Origin: Calothrix parasitica NIES-267
GTDB taxonomy: Bacteria; Cyanobacteriota; Cyanobacteriia; Cyanobacteriales; Nostocaceae
Direction: 5' to 3'
Assembly (NCBI RefSeq): GCF_002368095.1
Contig: NZ_AP018227.1
Location: 4,215,796 to 4,279,795 of the forward strand
DNA: 64,000 bases
The stretch's first letter is position 1; each line of letters opens with the position of its first letter. The notes below the pieces were generated by a model. It made no database searches and was not told where the DNA came from. It saw only the letters and a list, made by a program, of their open reading frames with translations. Of this stretch, positions 1 to 7,842 are shown piece by piece. The position numbers were made by a program, and so were the translations under genes.

Positions 1-450
1 GGCTTGCAGAAATTTCACAGTCACAATTAAATAAAACTTATTCAAAAAAATATTATTCATATATACTCAGTGTAAAAGAGTGTTAAGAAATACTTATTAA
101 AATTTATTGCAATAAATTGATTAAGTTGTTAGAGTGTGATGCATAAAGACAACAATGTAAATTCGTATCTGGGGGATACAATTTATCGGCTATATCTGCA
201 ACGCCAAAATATTGTTTTTGAGACTCAAATATAAAGAAATCTGACCAAGTAACGCGAATAATTTGATTTGGCTAGAAAAACAAAGCACGAACAGTTTATC
301 TCTAGAACTGTAAATACATTTCAATTGGATTAACTTTTTCTAGCTGTAAAGGTAAGTCGATATCTAATTAAATCTTGATAAACAGAGAAATATCAAGATA
401 TCGACGAAAAGCATTATTGCAGTAATAACCAGAATTATGGAGGAGAAAAA
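1..450. other. Intergenic region upstream of the SDR gene
   Basis: No convincing reading frame was found. The stretch is AT-rich. It contains a perfect 18-bp palindrome at 101-118 (AATTTATTGCAATAAATT), which could be an operator or a chance AT-rich palindrome. A strong Shine-Dalgarno-like GGAGGAG lies at about 439-445, directly before the SDR start. Confidence 0.5.
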
Positions 451-1269
451 ATGAATATTCAAGGATGTACGGTCTTAATTACCGGAGCTTCACGCGGTAT
501 TGGACGTGCGATTGCTATAGAATTAGCGCAACAAAAAGTGAAACGGTTGATACTAGTTGCACGCTCCCGCGATAAATTAGCCGAAGTTGCGAAAATTGTT
601 GAGACGCTGGATGTAGAAGCGGTAATAATGGCGCTAGATTTGACTAAACCAGTGCTTGTAAACGTTGCAGTGGCTCAACTTTGGCGCAGCCACGGTGCAA
701 TCGATATGTTGATAAATTGCGCTGGTGTCGCTCACCAAAATTCATTCCTGAAAACGAAACTACCCCAAGTACAAGAAGAATTATCCCTAAATTTTATGGG
801 AACTTACACCATGACTCATTTAGTAGCTCGAAGAATGGTAAAACGAAATCAAGGGACAATTGTTAACGTCTCAAGTCTGATGGGTAAAGTTGCAGCACCA
901 ACAATGTCAACTTATTCCGCTACTAAGTTTGCAATCATAGGATTTACCGAAGCCTTACGTCGTGAGTTAGCACCACATAACATCAAAGTAGTCTCATTGT
1001 TACCAACATTGACAGACACCGAAATGGTGAAAGATTTGCAACTATATCGCGGAGTGATCCCCATGTCACCCGAACAAGTAGCGCAAGCATTCATTAAAGG
1101 ATTGCGAAAAGACTCATCAGAAATTTTAGTAGGTTGGCAAAGTCATTTAGCAATTTTATGTCAGCGTCTTGCACCTTGGTTGTTAGAAACAGTCTTAAAA
1201 CTTGCATCTCCTCAGACTAAAGCTCCGAGGATAAAAGAGTATTATCAGAGGTTAGTTCGTAGCTGGTAG
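451..1269 (+). CDS. SDR family NAD(P)-dependent oxidoreductase
   Basis: A 272-residue classical short-chain dehydrogenase/reductase, the usual length for a one-domain Rossmann enzyme. The cofactor motif TGASRGIG is at residues 11-18 and the structural NAG-type turn appears as NCAG at 89-92. The catalytic Ser is in NVSS (about 141-142) and the catalytic YSATK gives Tyr155 and Lys159, so the active site is intact. Arg-rich sequence after the second beta strand (ARSRDK) hints at NADP(H) preference. The start is supported by a GGAGGAG ribosome-binding site 6-8 bases upstream. The substrate cannot be read from sequence; the family reduces or oxidises carbonyl/alcohol groups of lipids, sugars or small metabolites. 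No operon partner; followed by repeat-rich DNA. Confidence 0.93.
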   Translation: MNIQGCTVLITGASRGIGRAIAIELAQQKVKRLILVARSRDKLAEVAKIVETLDVEAVIMALDLTKPVLVNVAVAQLWRSHGAIDMLINCAGVAHQNSFLKTKLPQVQEELSLNFMGTYTMTHLVARRMVKRNQGTIVNVSSLMGKVAAPTMSTYSATKFAIIGFTEALRRELAPHNIKVVSLLPTLTDTEMVKDLQLYRGVIPMSPEQVAQAFIKGLRKDSSEILVGWQSHLAILCQRLAPWLLETVLKLASPQTKAPRIKEYYQRLVRSW

Positions 1270-1277
1270 CTAATGTA

Positions 1278-1300
1278 GAGACGTTGCACTGCAACGTCTC
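1278..1300. repeat. Hairpin of the GAGACGT...ACGTCTC family, downstream of the SDR gene
   Basis: Near-perfect inverted repeat (GAGACGTTGCA / TGCAACGTCTC). It may help terminate the SDR transcript, but it lacks a clean T-run. The same hairpin type recurs across the window (1393, 1518, 15598, 27951, 28916, 51656, 53104, 62372). Confidence 0.6.
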
Positions 1301-1362
1301 CCTGTATTTTGGTCTGTATCGAATATTAATATTCCGTTACTAGTGGTGCGTTTCATAAATTC

Positions 1363-1577
1363 TGATGGGTCGCGTTTTCTTTGGAAATGTCGGGAGACGT
1401 TATTTATAACGTCTCTACATTACGTCCGTAGAAAACAAAACTGTCAAAATTAATGTGATGGAGTACTAGTAGTTTTTTTATAAATTCCGCTATTGTCGCG
1501 TTTTCTTTGGAAACATCGGGAGACGTTATAAATAACGTCTCTACATTACGTCAGCAAAAAACAAAACTATCAAAACA
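1363..1577. repeat. Two direct copies of a ~94-bp unit, each holding a GAGACGTTAT hairpin
   Basis: The units at about 1363-1455 and 1484-1577 share 'gtcgcgttttctttggaaa', a GGGAGACGTTAT...ATAACGTCTCT hairpin, 'ctacattacgtc' and an AAAACAAAACT.TCAAAA tail. They are separated by about 28 bp. This is a local duplication of an intergenic repeat; no coding potential was seen. Confidence 0.65.
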
Positions 1578-1624
1578 AATGAAAACGACAGCGTTAGCGC
1601 AGCGTCTCCCAAAGGGAGATAGTA

Positions 1625-1693
1625 ATCTCAAAGTGTTGCGATGATCCACACCTTTGAGGTGACGTTTCACTTCGTTCTACTCGCAATGACAAA
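1625..1693 (+). repeat. Degenerate partial copy of the GGGAGCATCCCAA inverted-repeat element
   Basis: The interior (caatctcaaag, tgcgatga, ccacacc, cgtttcacttcgtt, actcgcaatgacaaat) matches the central part of the elements at 3243-3396 and 55395-55556, but the terminal inverted repeats are missing. It reads in the same direction as the 55.4-kb copy. Confidence 0.55.
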
Positions 1694-1840
1694 TGCACAA
1701 TTAATTTTGCCGAGGTACTTAGTATTCAGATTTTGATATTCAGCTAGGACAGGATTAATATAATCTCTTGTTACTTTCTTCCCTGGTTCTTCTCGATTGC
1801 TTTCTAAATTGAAGTTAACAATGAACTAGGAGACAAAAAA

Positions 1841-2911
1841 ATGACTGCACAAATATTAGACGAAAACAAAGCCGAAGCCTTTGCAGGTAAGATGCTCGAT
1901 ATTCTTAATAATGGAGCAATTTCTATTATGATTTCCATCGGACATCGGACTCAGCTTTTCGATATTTTAGCGACATTAACACCATCTACTAGTCAACAAA
2001 TTGCTGATGCAGCTAACTTAAACGAACGCTATGTCAGGGAATGGTTGGGAGCCATGGTTAGCGGTGGAATTCTTGAATATCAAGCTGAAAATAATACTTA
2101 TTCTCTACCTCTAGAACATGCAGCATTTTTAACTCAAGCCGCAAGTCCCGATAATATGGCTGGTTTTGCTCAATATATCCCGCTTTTAGCAAATGTAGAA
2201 GATAAAATTATTGATTGCTTTTATAACGGTGGTGGAGTTCCCTATTCTGCTTACAAACGCTTCCATGAAGTAATGGCTGAAGACAGCGGACAAACTGTAG
2301 TTGCAGCTTTAGAAGAATTTATTTTACCGCTAATTCCTGGTTTAGAAACAGCATTACAAAATGGCATTGACGTGCTTGATGTAGGTTGTGGTAGCGGACG
2401 TGCGTTAAATTTCTTAGCTAAAAGATTTCCTCAAAGTCAGTTTACAGGTTACGACTTTTCCGAAGAAGCTATTACCACAGCTACAAATCAAGCTGAAAAA
2501 CTTAGTTTAACCAACATTAAATTTCAAATTAAAGATGCTGCAATTATAAATGAAGTCTCTCAATACGATTTGATTACAACATTTGATTCAATTCACGACC
2601 AAGCAAAACCCGATGCAGTTTTAAACGCAATATTTAACGCATTGCGTGCCAACGGAACATATTTGATGCAAGATATTCGGGCTTCAAGTAGAGTTGATGG
2701 TAACTTAGAACATCCTACCGCACCATTTTTATATACAATATCCTGTATGCATTGCATGACAGTATCTTTAGCGAATAATGGAATGGGACTCGGTGCAATG
2801 TGGGGAGAAGAAAAAGCGTTAGAAATGTTAGAAACAGCAGGTTTTCGTAATGTAGTAATTAAACAGTTGGAACATGATTTTCAGAATAATTATTATATTG
2901 TAAAAAAATAA
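1841..2911 (+). CDS. Class I SAM-dependent methyltransferase with N-terminal winged-helix domain
   Basis: 356 residues. Residues 1-100 resemble the winged-helix dimerisation/substrate domain found before many small-molecule methyltransferases (HRTQLFDIL...TSQQIADAANLNERYVREWL). The Rossmann methyltransferase domain begins near 170 with motif I VLDVGCGSG at 178-186. The later FDSIHDQAKP segment and C-terminal strands complete the fold. A good AGGAGA ribosome-binding site precedes the ATG. Architecture resembles Rv2258c-like and O-methyltransferase-like proteins, but the acceptor is unknown. It stands alone between repeat-filled intergenic regions and is complete, with no lesions. Confidence 0.9.
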   Translation: MTAQILDENKAEAFAGKMLDILNNGAISIMISIGHRTQLFDILATLTPSTSQQIADAANLNERYVREWLGAMVSGGILEYQAENNTYSLPLEHAAFLTQAASPDNMAGFAQYIPLLANVEDKIIDCFYNGGGVPYSAYKRFHEVMAEDSGQTVVAALEEFILPLIPGLETALQNGIDVLDVGCGSGRALNFLAKRFPQSQFTGYDFSEEAITTATNQAEKLSLTNIKFQIKDAAIINEVSQYDLITTFDSIHDQAKPDAVLNAIFNALRANGTYLMQDIRASSRVDGNLEHPTAPFLYTISCMHCMTVSLANNGMGLGAMWGEEKALEMLETAGFRNVVIKQLEHDFQNNYYIVKK

Positions 2912-3242
2912 TTAAAAAGGGAGTATGAAATAGGGAATAGGGAAGAAAAAAGTGTTTGCTATTAATAAATTCAACAATTAGCAATTATCAATTTATTATT
3001 ATGTGTAAAATTTGTGCTTTGAGCATGCGTTTTCAAAAACGTAAGGAAATTAACTATTCTCTTTCAGATAACAGTAAATTATCTGGGTTGATAAAACGCA
3101 AAATTAGAATGCAATCAGCTAAAGACAATATTAGCGGTCTATCCCATAAAATATGATAGTTTTCGGTTAATTCCCATGTCTGTATACCAATATTGAAAAA
3201 TAAAAATATTTACAGGTTTATACTGCGTTGCGCTGTGGTGAC
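2912..3242. other. Intergenic region without a convincing gene
   Basis: A 66-codon frame at 2956-3156 has no ribosome-binding site, begins at a weak start and has no family character, so it is not called. The region otherwise holds AT-rich sequence leading into the inverted-repeat element at 3243. Confidence 0.4.
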
Positions 3243-3396
3243 GGGAGCATCCCAAATGTGTAAAAATATCATTTGTCATTGCGAGTGGAACGACGCATTC
3301 ACCCGAAGGGTGTGGCTCATCGCAAGACTTTGAGATTGCTTCACGACCTTCGCAATGACAATCACAATCTTAATTTTGCAAAATTGGGATGCTCCC
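3243..3396. mobile_element. MITE-like element with GGGAGCATCCCAA terminal inverted repeats (copy A)
   Basis: 154 bp bounded by GGGAGCATCCCAA and its exact reverse complement TTGGGATGCTCCC. The flanks form an 8-bp near-duplication, GTGGTGAC on the left and ATGGTGAC on the right. No coding frame. The interior contains a nested inverted repeat around GTCATTGCGA...TCGCAATGAC. A second copy lies at 55395-55556 in the opposite orientation and a partial one at 1625-1693. The short length and absence of a transposase suggest movement in trans by an unidentified transposase. Confidence 0.75.
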
Positions 3397-3468
3397 ATGG
3401 TGACAACAAACCTTACAGATAATTAATTACAGTTAACCGTTCGCTGCTCACTTTTAATTGTTTATTGA

Positions 3469-4035
3469 TTACCTAAGATAAAACCGAAAATACCCAAATA
3501 AATAAACTACATTCACCGATATCATTAAACCTCTAATCCAATAAGAACGAAATGCTGAAAATAAATAAACGCTAGAAGCTAAAACTAGCGACATTTCAAT
3601 AAAAGCTACTATTGCTCCATAATGATTGACATCCCAATAAGAAAAAGGGCTGATAAAACGGTAATTACTAAAAGGGTAGAAATGACGGTGAGCATCATCG
3701 TTGTGAACTGGTAAATCTAGCAACGAATGCATCACCATACTAATAAACCCAATTTCAACAACTCTCCATTTTGCAAAATGGCAAATTAAAACCCCTATCA
3801 GAGCTAGGGGTATCGAATGAAAAATGCTAACAATATTTTGCCAAAAAGGTTGAAAATAAATTTCACCCCAAATTTTACTACTGGAATAACGATAAACGAA
3901 TTTCATTAAAAAGAAGAATATAAAAATTGGTACATCTGGTAAAATTGCACCAATAAAAATTGCCAAACTAGCTTTAGCTCTGAGTTTTTCACTGAAAGCA
4001 ACCAAATTTAAAATAGCATGGGATGGAGTGTTCAT
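3469..4035 (-). CDS. Membrane-bound metal-dependent hydrolase-like protein (DUF457/YdjM-like)
   Basis: 188 residues with about four to five hydrophobic segments. The N-terminal MNTPSHAILN and GAILPDVP, plus the later HSIP and HSLLDLPVHNDDAHRH, give the spaced His/Asp residues typical of the YdjM/DUF457 group of putative membrane-embedded metal-dependent hydrolases. The biochemical reaction of this group is not well defined. Transcribed alone, leftward, away from the creatininase gene. The assignment rests on motif pattern only, so the family is likely but the function is open. Confidence 0.65.
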   Translation of the reverse strand: MNTPSHAILNLVAFSEKLRAKASLAIFIGAILPDVPIFIFFFLMKFVYRYSSSKIWGEIYFQPFWQNIVSIFHSIPLALIGVLICHFAKWRVVEIGFISMVMHSLLDLPVHNDDAHRHFYPFSNYRFISPFSYWDVNHYGAIVAFIEMSLVLASSVYLFSAFRSYWIRGLMISVNVVYLFGYFRFYLR

Positions 4036-4061
4036 GTTTTGGAATTAGGAGTTATGAGTTA

Positions 4062-4104
4062 GCGGAAAGTTTGGGGTGTCGGTTTCCGTCCCCAAAACTT
4101 TCCA
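4062..4104. repeat. Hairpin between divergent genes
   Basis: GGAAAGTTTGGGG pairs with CCCCAAAACTTTCC across a short loop, with a one-base bulge. It lies in the promoter region between the leftward hydrolase-like gene and the rightward creatininase gene. It is probably one of the dispersed palindromic repeats rather than a terminator. Confidence 0.5.
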
Positions 4105-4211
4105 AGACGGAATTAGAAGTTAGCATTTAATAATTAGAAACCAATAATTAGAAATTAGAAATTTTTTCTACCCACTCTCCCCACTCTACCCCCTCTTCCA
4201 CATCTCCCATC

Positions 4212-5015
4212 ATGATGCACAATTTCATCCCTCCAAATAGATACTTTCCCTACCTAACCTGGAACGAGGTCGAAGCAATACCGGATAAACAAAACACGGT
4301 TATTATCCAACCAGTTGGTGCAATAGAGCAACACGGGCCGCATTTACCGTTAATTGTAGATGCAGCTATTGGAATGGGAGTATTGGGTAAAGCTTTAGAA
4401 AAACTCGATTCCAAGATTCCGGCATTTGCTCTGCCGATGCTGTATTATGGCAAATCTAACGAACATCAGCATTTTCCCGGTACGGTTACCTTGAGTACCG
4501 AAACTCTCAGCGCAACACTGATGGAAGTGGGAGAAAGCATTTACCGTGCGGGTTTGAGAAAACTTGTATTAATGAACTCCCACGGTGGACAACCGGAAGT
4601 GATGCAGATGGTAGCGCGGGATTTACACGTTAAGTATGACGACTTGATGGTATTTCCCATATTCACTTGGCGAGTACCCAATATTACAAAACAAATACTT
4701 ACTTCCAAAGAAGCACAGCAAGGAATGCATGCTGGAGATGCAGAAACCAGTATTTTATTAGCACTATTACCAGAACAAGTGCAGATGGATAAAGCTGTGA
4801 GAGAATATCCTCCCGAATCACCAAATACAAACTTGCTAAATCCAAAAGGAAATTTATCATTTGCTTGGTCAACTAAGGATTTGAGTAAAAGTGGTGTAAT
4901 TGGTGATGCTACTACAGCAACTTTAGAAAAAGGTCAGCAGATATTAGAATCGGTATCCGATGGTTGGGTGCAGATAATTAAGGAAATTTATGCATTTCAA
5001 CAGCCACAAATTTAG
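4212..5015 (+). CDS. Creatininase family protein
   Basis: 267 residues, the full length of the creatininase/MftE/FAPy-deformylase-like amidohydrolase fold. The metal-site signature GAIEQHGPHLPL is at residues 36-47, followed by Asp50. A second segment, NSHGGQ (about 121-126), and HAGDAETS supply further expected His/Asp/Glu ligands. Members hydrolyse cyclic or open amides using two divalent metals; cyanobacterial homologues are mostly uncharacterised. Start choice: two adjacent ATG codons (4212 and 4215) cannot be told apart. No pathway neighbour identifies the substrate. Confidence 0.9.
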   Translation: MMHNFIPPNRYFPYLTWNEVEAIPDKQNTVIIQPVGAIEQHGPHLPLIVDAAIGMGVLGKALEKLDSKIPAFALPMLYYGKSNEHQHFPGTVTLSTETLSATLMEVGESIYRAGLRKLVLMNSHGGQPEVMQMVARDLHVKYDDLMVFPIFTWRVPNITKQILTSKEAQQGMHAGDAETSILLALLPEQVQMDKAVREYPPESPNTNLLNPKGNLSFAWSTKDLSKSGVIGDATTATLEKGQQILESVSDGWVQIIKEIYAFQQPQI

Positions 5016-5033
5016 ATTTTCAGCTTGTAGCTT

Positions 5034-5107
5034 GTAGGTTGGGTTAGACACGACAACTAATTTGATTTTTAACAATAAAATTTTCAATCGTGTCGTAAAC
5101 CAACATC
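5034..5107. repeat. TAGGTTGGGTTAGACACGAC inverted repeat, copy 1
   Basis: About 74 bp. The left arm reads gttgggttagacacgac and the right arm gtcgtaaaccaac. Related copies lie at 6788-6862, 7577-7651 and 45030-45104, always between genes. Confidence 0.7.
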
Positions 5108-5235
5108 TGAATTTATTGCTCTAACCTGATAAGATTCAAATTTTTGTAACCTTTTTCAAGATAATTTTTTATATGTGATACGCCAGACTTTTGCTTGTAA
5201 AAAATAGCTCAAGCTATCACTAAGTATGGTGCATT

Positions 5236-6777
5236 ATGAAAATTTTAATTGTAAATCCACCACATCCATCAATAGGTAGTCGTATTCCTCGCGAACAACT
5301 ACCACCATTAGGACTTCTGTGCGTAGGTGGTTCCCTGCTTGATAAAGGACATGATGTAACGCTACTTGATGCCGAACTCGGGCCGCTTTCCCACGATGAA
5401 ATTGTCCAAGAAGTCATCAAATATCAACCGCAAGTACTGCTAATCGGTCACTCTGGCTCAACATCAGCACACCCTATTGTCGTCGAACTGACTCGCCGTT
5501 TTCGGGCAGAATTAGCAGATATTATTATCATTTATGGTGGTGTTTTTCCGACTTATCATTTCCGGGACATACTTACTCAAGAAGCGCAAATCGATGTAAT
5601 TATTCGCGGTGAAGGTGAAGCAACAGCACCTAACCTTGTAGCTGCGATTGAAAGCAACAACGACCTTAAGAGCGTTGAAGGAATAGCTTTTCAACATGAG
5701 GGTGAAATAGTCGAAACACCACCGGCTCGGATGATTGAAAATCTCGATGAATACCGCGTCGGTTGGGAATTAATTAACCATAAAAACTATAGTTACTACG
5801 GTGGTAAGCGAGCCGTGGTTATGCAGTTTTCTCGTGGGTGTCCGCATCTGTGCAACTACTGCGGACAGCGCGGTTTTTGGGCACGTTGGCGACACCGTAA
5901 CCCGCAAAAGTTTGCCAAAGAAATAGCTTGGCTGCATCATAATCATGGTGTGGAATTAATTAACTTAGCTGACGAAAATCCCACAGTAAATAAAGCTATC
6001 TGGCGCGAACTTTGCGAAGCTATTATTGCGGAGGATATTAATATAACTATTATTGGCTCTACCCGTGCCGATGATATTGTCCGAGACGCGGATATTCTGC
6101 ACCTTTACCGTAAAGCTGGTGTTGAACGGTTTTTGATGGGTATGGAAAATACTGACGAAGCTACCTTGAAAAAAATTCGTAAGGGGGGAGCCACTAAAAC
6201 TGACCGCGAAGCTATCCGTTTATTACGACAGCACGGTATTCTCTCATTGGCAACGTGGGTAACTGACTTTGAAGAAGTTACCGATTGGGATTTTTTCCGC
6301 TCCCTGCGTCAGTTGCTTTTATACGACCCAGACCAAATAATGACTTTATATGTCACACCGCATCGATGGACTGGTTATTACAGTATTGCAGCAGAGCGCC
6401 GCGTTATTCAGCTTGACCAGCGTCTTTGGGATTATAAACACCAAGTTTTAGAAACAGTTAATATGCCACCGTGGCGAATTTTTCTATGGGTGAAATTCAT
6501 TGAAATAATATTGCAAGCTCGTCCTAAAGCATTATGGCGAGCATTTCTGCAACCAGATAGCGCAGCTCGTCACGGTATGCGCTGGTTTACTCATATGGGA
6601 AAGCGAGTTTTATTACATGAATGGTGGAACTTTTGGTTTGGCGATCGCAGAATTAAAAATGGTCCTACACTCAAGCAATTCTGGGGTGAACCGCAGGAGC
6701 ATCAAGAAATTCCATTGCAGATAGCATCTAAGAGTAAATACACAAAAAATAATCAAGAAGAAGTAAAAATTATTTAA
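5236..6777 (+). CDS. bchE: B12-binding radical SAM protein of the BchE (anaerobic Mg-protoporphyrin monomethyl ester cyclase) family
   Basis: 513 residues. Residues 1-140 form a cobalamin-binding Rossmann-like domain, with the usual PP.GLL..GG start and the strand-ending IRGEGE. The radical SAM cluster motif CxxxCxxC is at Cys202, Cys206 and Cys209 (GCPHLCNYCG). The following FW..R.R.P..F..EI and LADENPTVN stretches match my recollection of BchE. The C-terminal region ending NGPTLKQFWG is also BchE-like. BchE proteins close ring E of chlorophyll using water-derived oxygen without O2; several cyanobacteria carry BchE-like genes whose role is unsettled. The family call is firm; true cyclase activity is an inference. 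No chlorophyll genes lie adjacent. Confidence 0.8.
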   Translation: MKILIVNPPHPSIGSRIPREQLPPLGLLCVGGSLLDKGHDVTLLDAELGPLSHDEIVQEVIKYQPQVLLIGHSGSTSAHPIVVELTRRFRAELADIIIIYGGVFPTYHFRDILTQEAQIDVIIRGEGEATAPNLVAAIESNNDLKSVEGIAFQHEGEIVETPPARMIENLDEYRVGWELINHKNYSYYGGKRAVVMQFSRGCPHLCNYCGQRGFWARWRHRNPQKFAKEIAWLHHNHGVELINLADENPTVNKAIWRELCEAIIAEDINITIIGSTRADDIVRDADILHLYRKAGVERFLMGMENTDEATLKKIRKGGATKTDREAIRLLRQHGILSLATWVTDFEEVTDWDFFRSLRQLLLYDPDQIMTLYVTPHRWTGYYSIAAERRVIQLDQRLWDYKHQVLETVNMPPWRIFLWVKFIEIILQARPKALWRAFLQPDSAARHGMRWFTHMGKRVLLHEWWNFWFGDRRIKNGPTLKQFWGEPQEHQEIPLQIASKSKYTKNNQEEVKII

Positions 6778-6787
6778 TTAGTAATTC

Positions 6788-6862
6788 GTAGGTTGGGTTA
6801 GACACGACAACAAATTTGAATTTAAACGATAATGTTTTTAATCGTGTCGTAACCCAACATCC
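6788..6862. repeat. TAGGTTGGGTTAGACACGAC inverted repeat, copy 2
   Basis: About 75 bp with nearly perfect arms (GTTGGGTTAGACACGAC / GTCGTAACCCAAC variants) just after the BchE-like gene. Its closest relative in the window is copy 1 on the other side of that gene, so the BchE-like gene is bracketed by two copies. Confidence 0.75.
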
Positions 6863-7004
6863 AACTTGTTTTCCAACAGGTAATTTTAGGTTATTGCGCT
6901 ATATCAATTACTGTATCGAGAATAATTATTACAATTGTGGTGCAAGTTCAACCTACTATCTAAAGAAAATCAGCATTTTACTGCTTTTGTAGGTTACTTA
7001 GAAA

Positions 7005-7565
7005 ATGACAAACACAAATCTCCTAAAATGGCTAAATCGAGATGACACCGAGTTAGTTAACACCATCAAATCGGAGGTTGGCCAACACGTCTCCAAAATT
7101 CACGCTATCAGCGTTAACTTCTATGGTTATGCTATATTACCCGGCACATCCTATTCCGTCGATAACCTTGTTGCTGCATTCAACCGCGAAACTGATATTA
7201 CTCCCGAAAACACCACTGATACATACTACAGATATTCCGTTGATGAATGGGAAAACTACGAACACGGCGAATTCATCAATACCAACAAACTTATCAATTC
7301 AATCAATTCGCAATTTCAGCAACTACACATTAAAGAAGATTCAAACAATTTCTTAATGGATGAATTCGAGATTGCTCATGTTACAAAGCTGCATAACGCA
7401 ATCCTAAAGGCATTAATTGAATTACGGTATGATGGGATATTTGGAAGCAATGATAATTTTGTTATTATTTGGATTCCTGACTCTGACGACGAAATAATTT
7501 ATCAATCTGCCAAAGTCTTAAATTCTGCTTCTGTCTACGAAACCTTTATGGCAGAATTCGGTTAA
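7005..7565 (+). CDS. DUF4303-like hypothetical protein
   Basis: 186 residues, acidic and soluble, with no signal peptide or membrane segment. The FYGYAI...TDTYYRYSVDEWENYEHGEF region and the later LIELRYDGIFG...FVIIWIPDSD look like DUF4303 proteins, a family often found near SMI1/KNR4-type or polymorphic-toxin immunity genes. The resemblance is from memory of the pattern and unverified. No toxin gene is adjacent, so an orphan immunity role is only a possibility. Codon usage looks like that of its neighbours. Confidence 0.55.
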   Translation: MTNTNLLKWLNRDDTELVNTIKSEVGQHVSKIHAISVNFYGYAILPGTSYSVDNLVAAFNRETDITPENTTDTYYRYSVDEWENYEHGEFINTNKLINSINSQFQQLHIKEDSNNFLMDEFEIAHVTKLHNAILKALIELRYDGIFGSNDNFVIIWIPDSDDEIIYQSAKVLNSASVYETFMAEFG

Positions 7566-7576
7566 TAAATAGAAAG

Positions 7577-7651
7577 GTAGGTTGGATTAGACACGAAAAT
7601 ACATTTGAATTTTGAACAACAATCTTTAACCCTTGTGTTTTACCCAACATC
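7577..7651. repeat. TAGGTTGGGTTAGACACGAC inverted repeat, diverged copy 3
   Basis: About 75 bp with weaker arms (gttggattagacacga / ttgtgttttacccaac). It falls inside a 69-codon open frame (7605-7814) that I therefore regard as spurious. Confidence 0.6.
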
Positions 7652-7842
7652 TAAAAATATGATGGGTTCGTTTTTCCCGCTACTGTTGGGAGACCTAGCA
7701 CTGCTGAGTCTCTACATTCTGTTAAAACTAATGGGAAAGACCAAAGGATATTTAAACTTAAAAATATTTTTGTTAATTAATTTACCCGCATACTTTCAGA
7801 AGAATGATAATTGAACATTGGTAACTGATAATTGATAACCGA

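Noticed and set aside
2956-3156. 66-codon open frame after the methyltransferase gene
   Set aside because: Starts weakly, no ribosome-binding site, and no family character; more likely chance in AT-rich DNA.
7605-7814. 69-codon open frame
   Set aside because: Lies over the third GTTGGGTTAGACACGAC repeat and has no convincing protein features.
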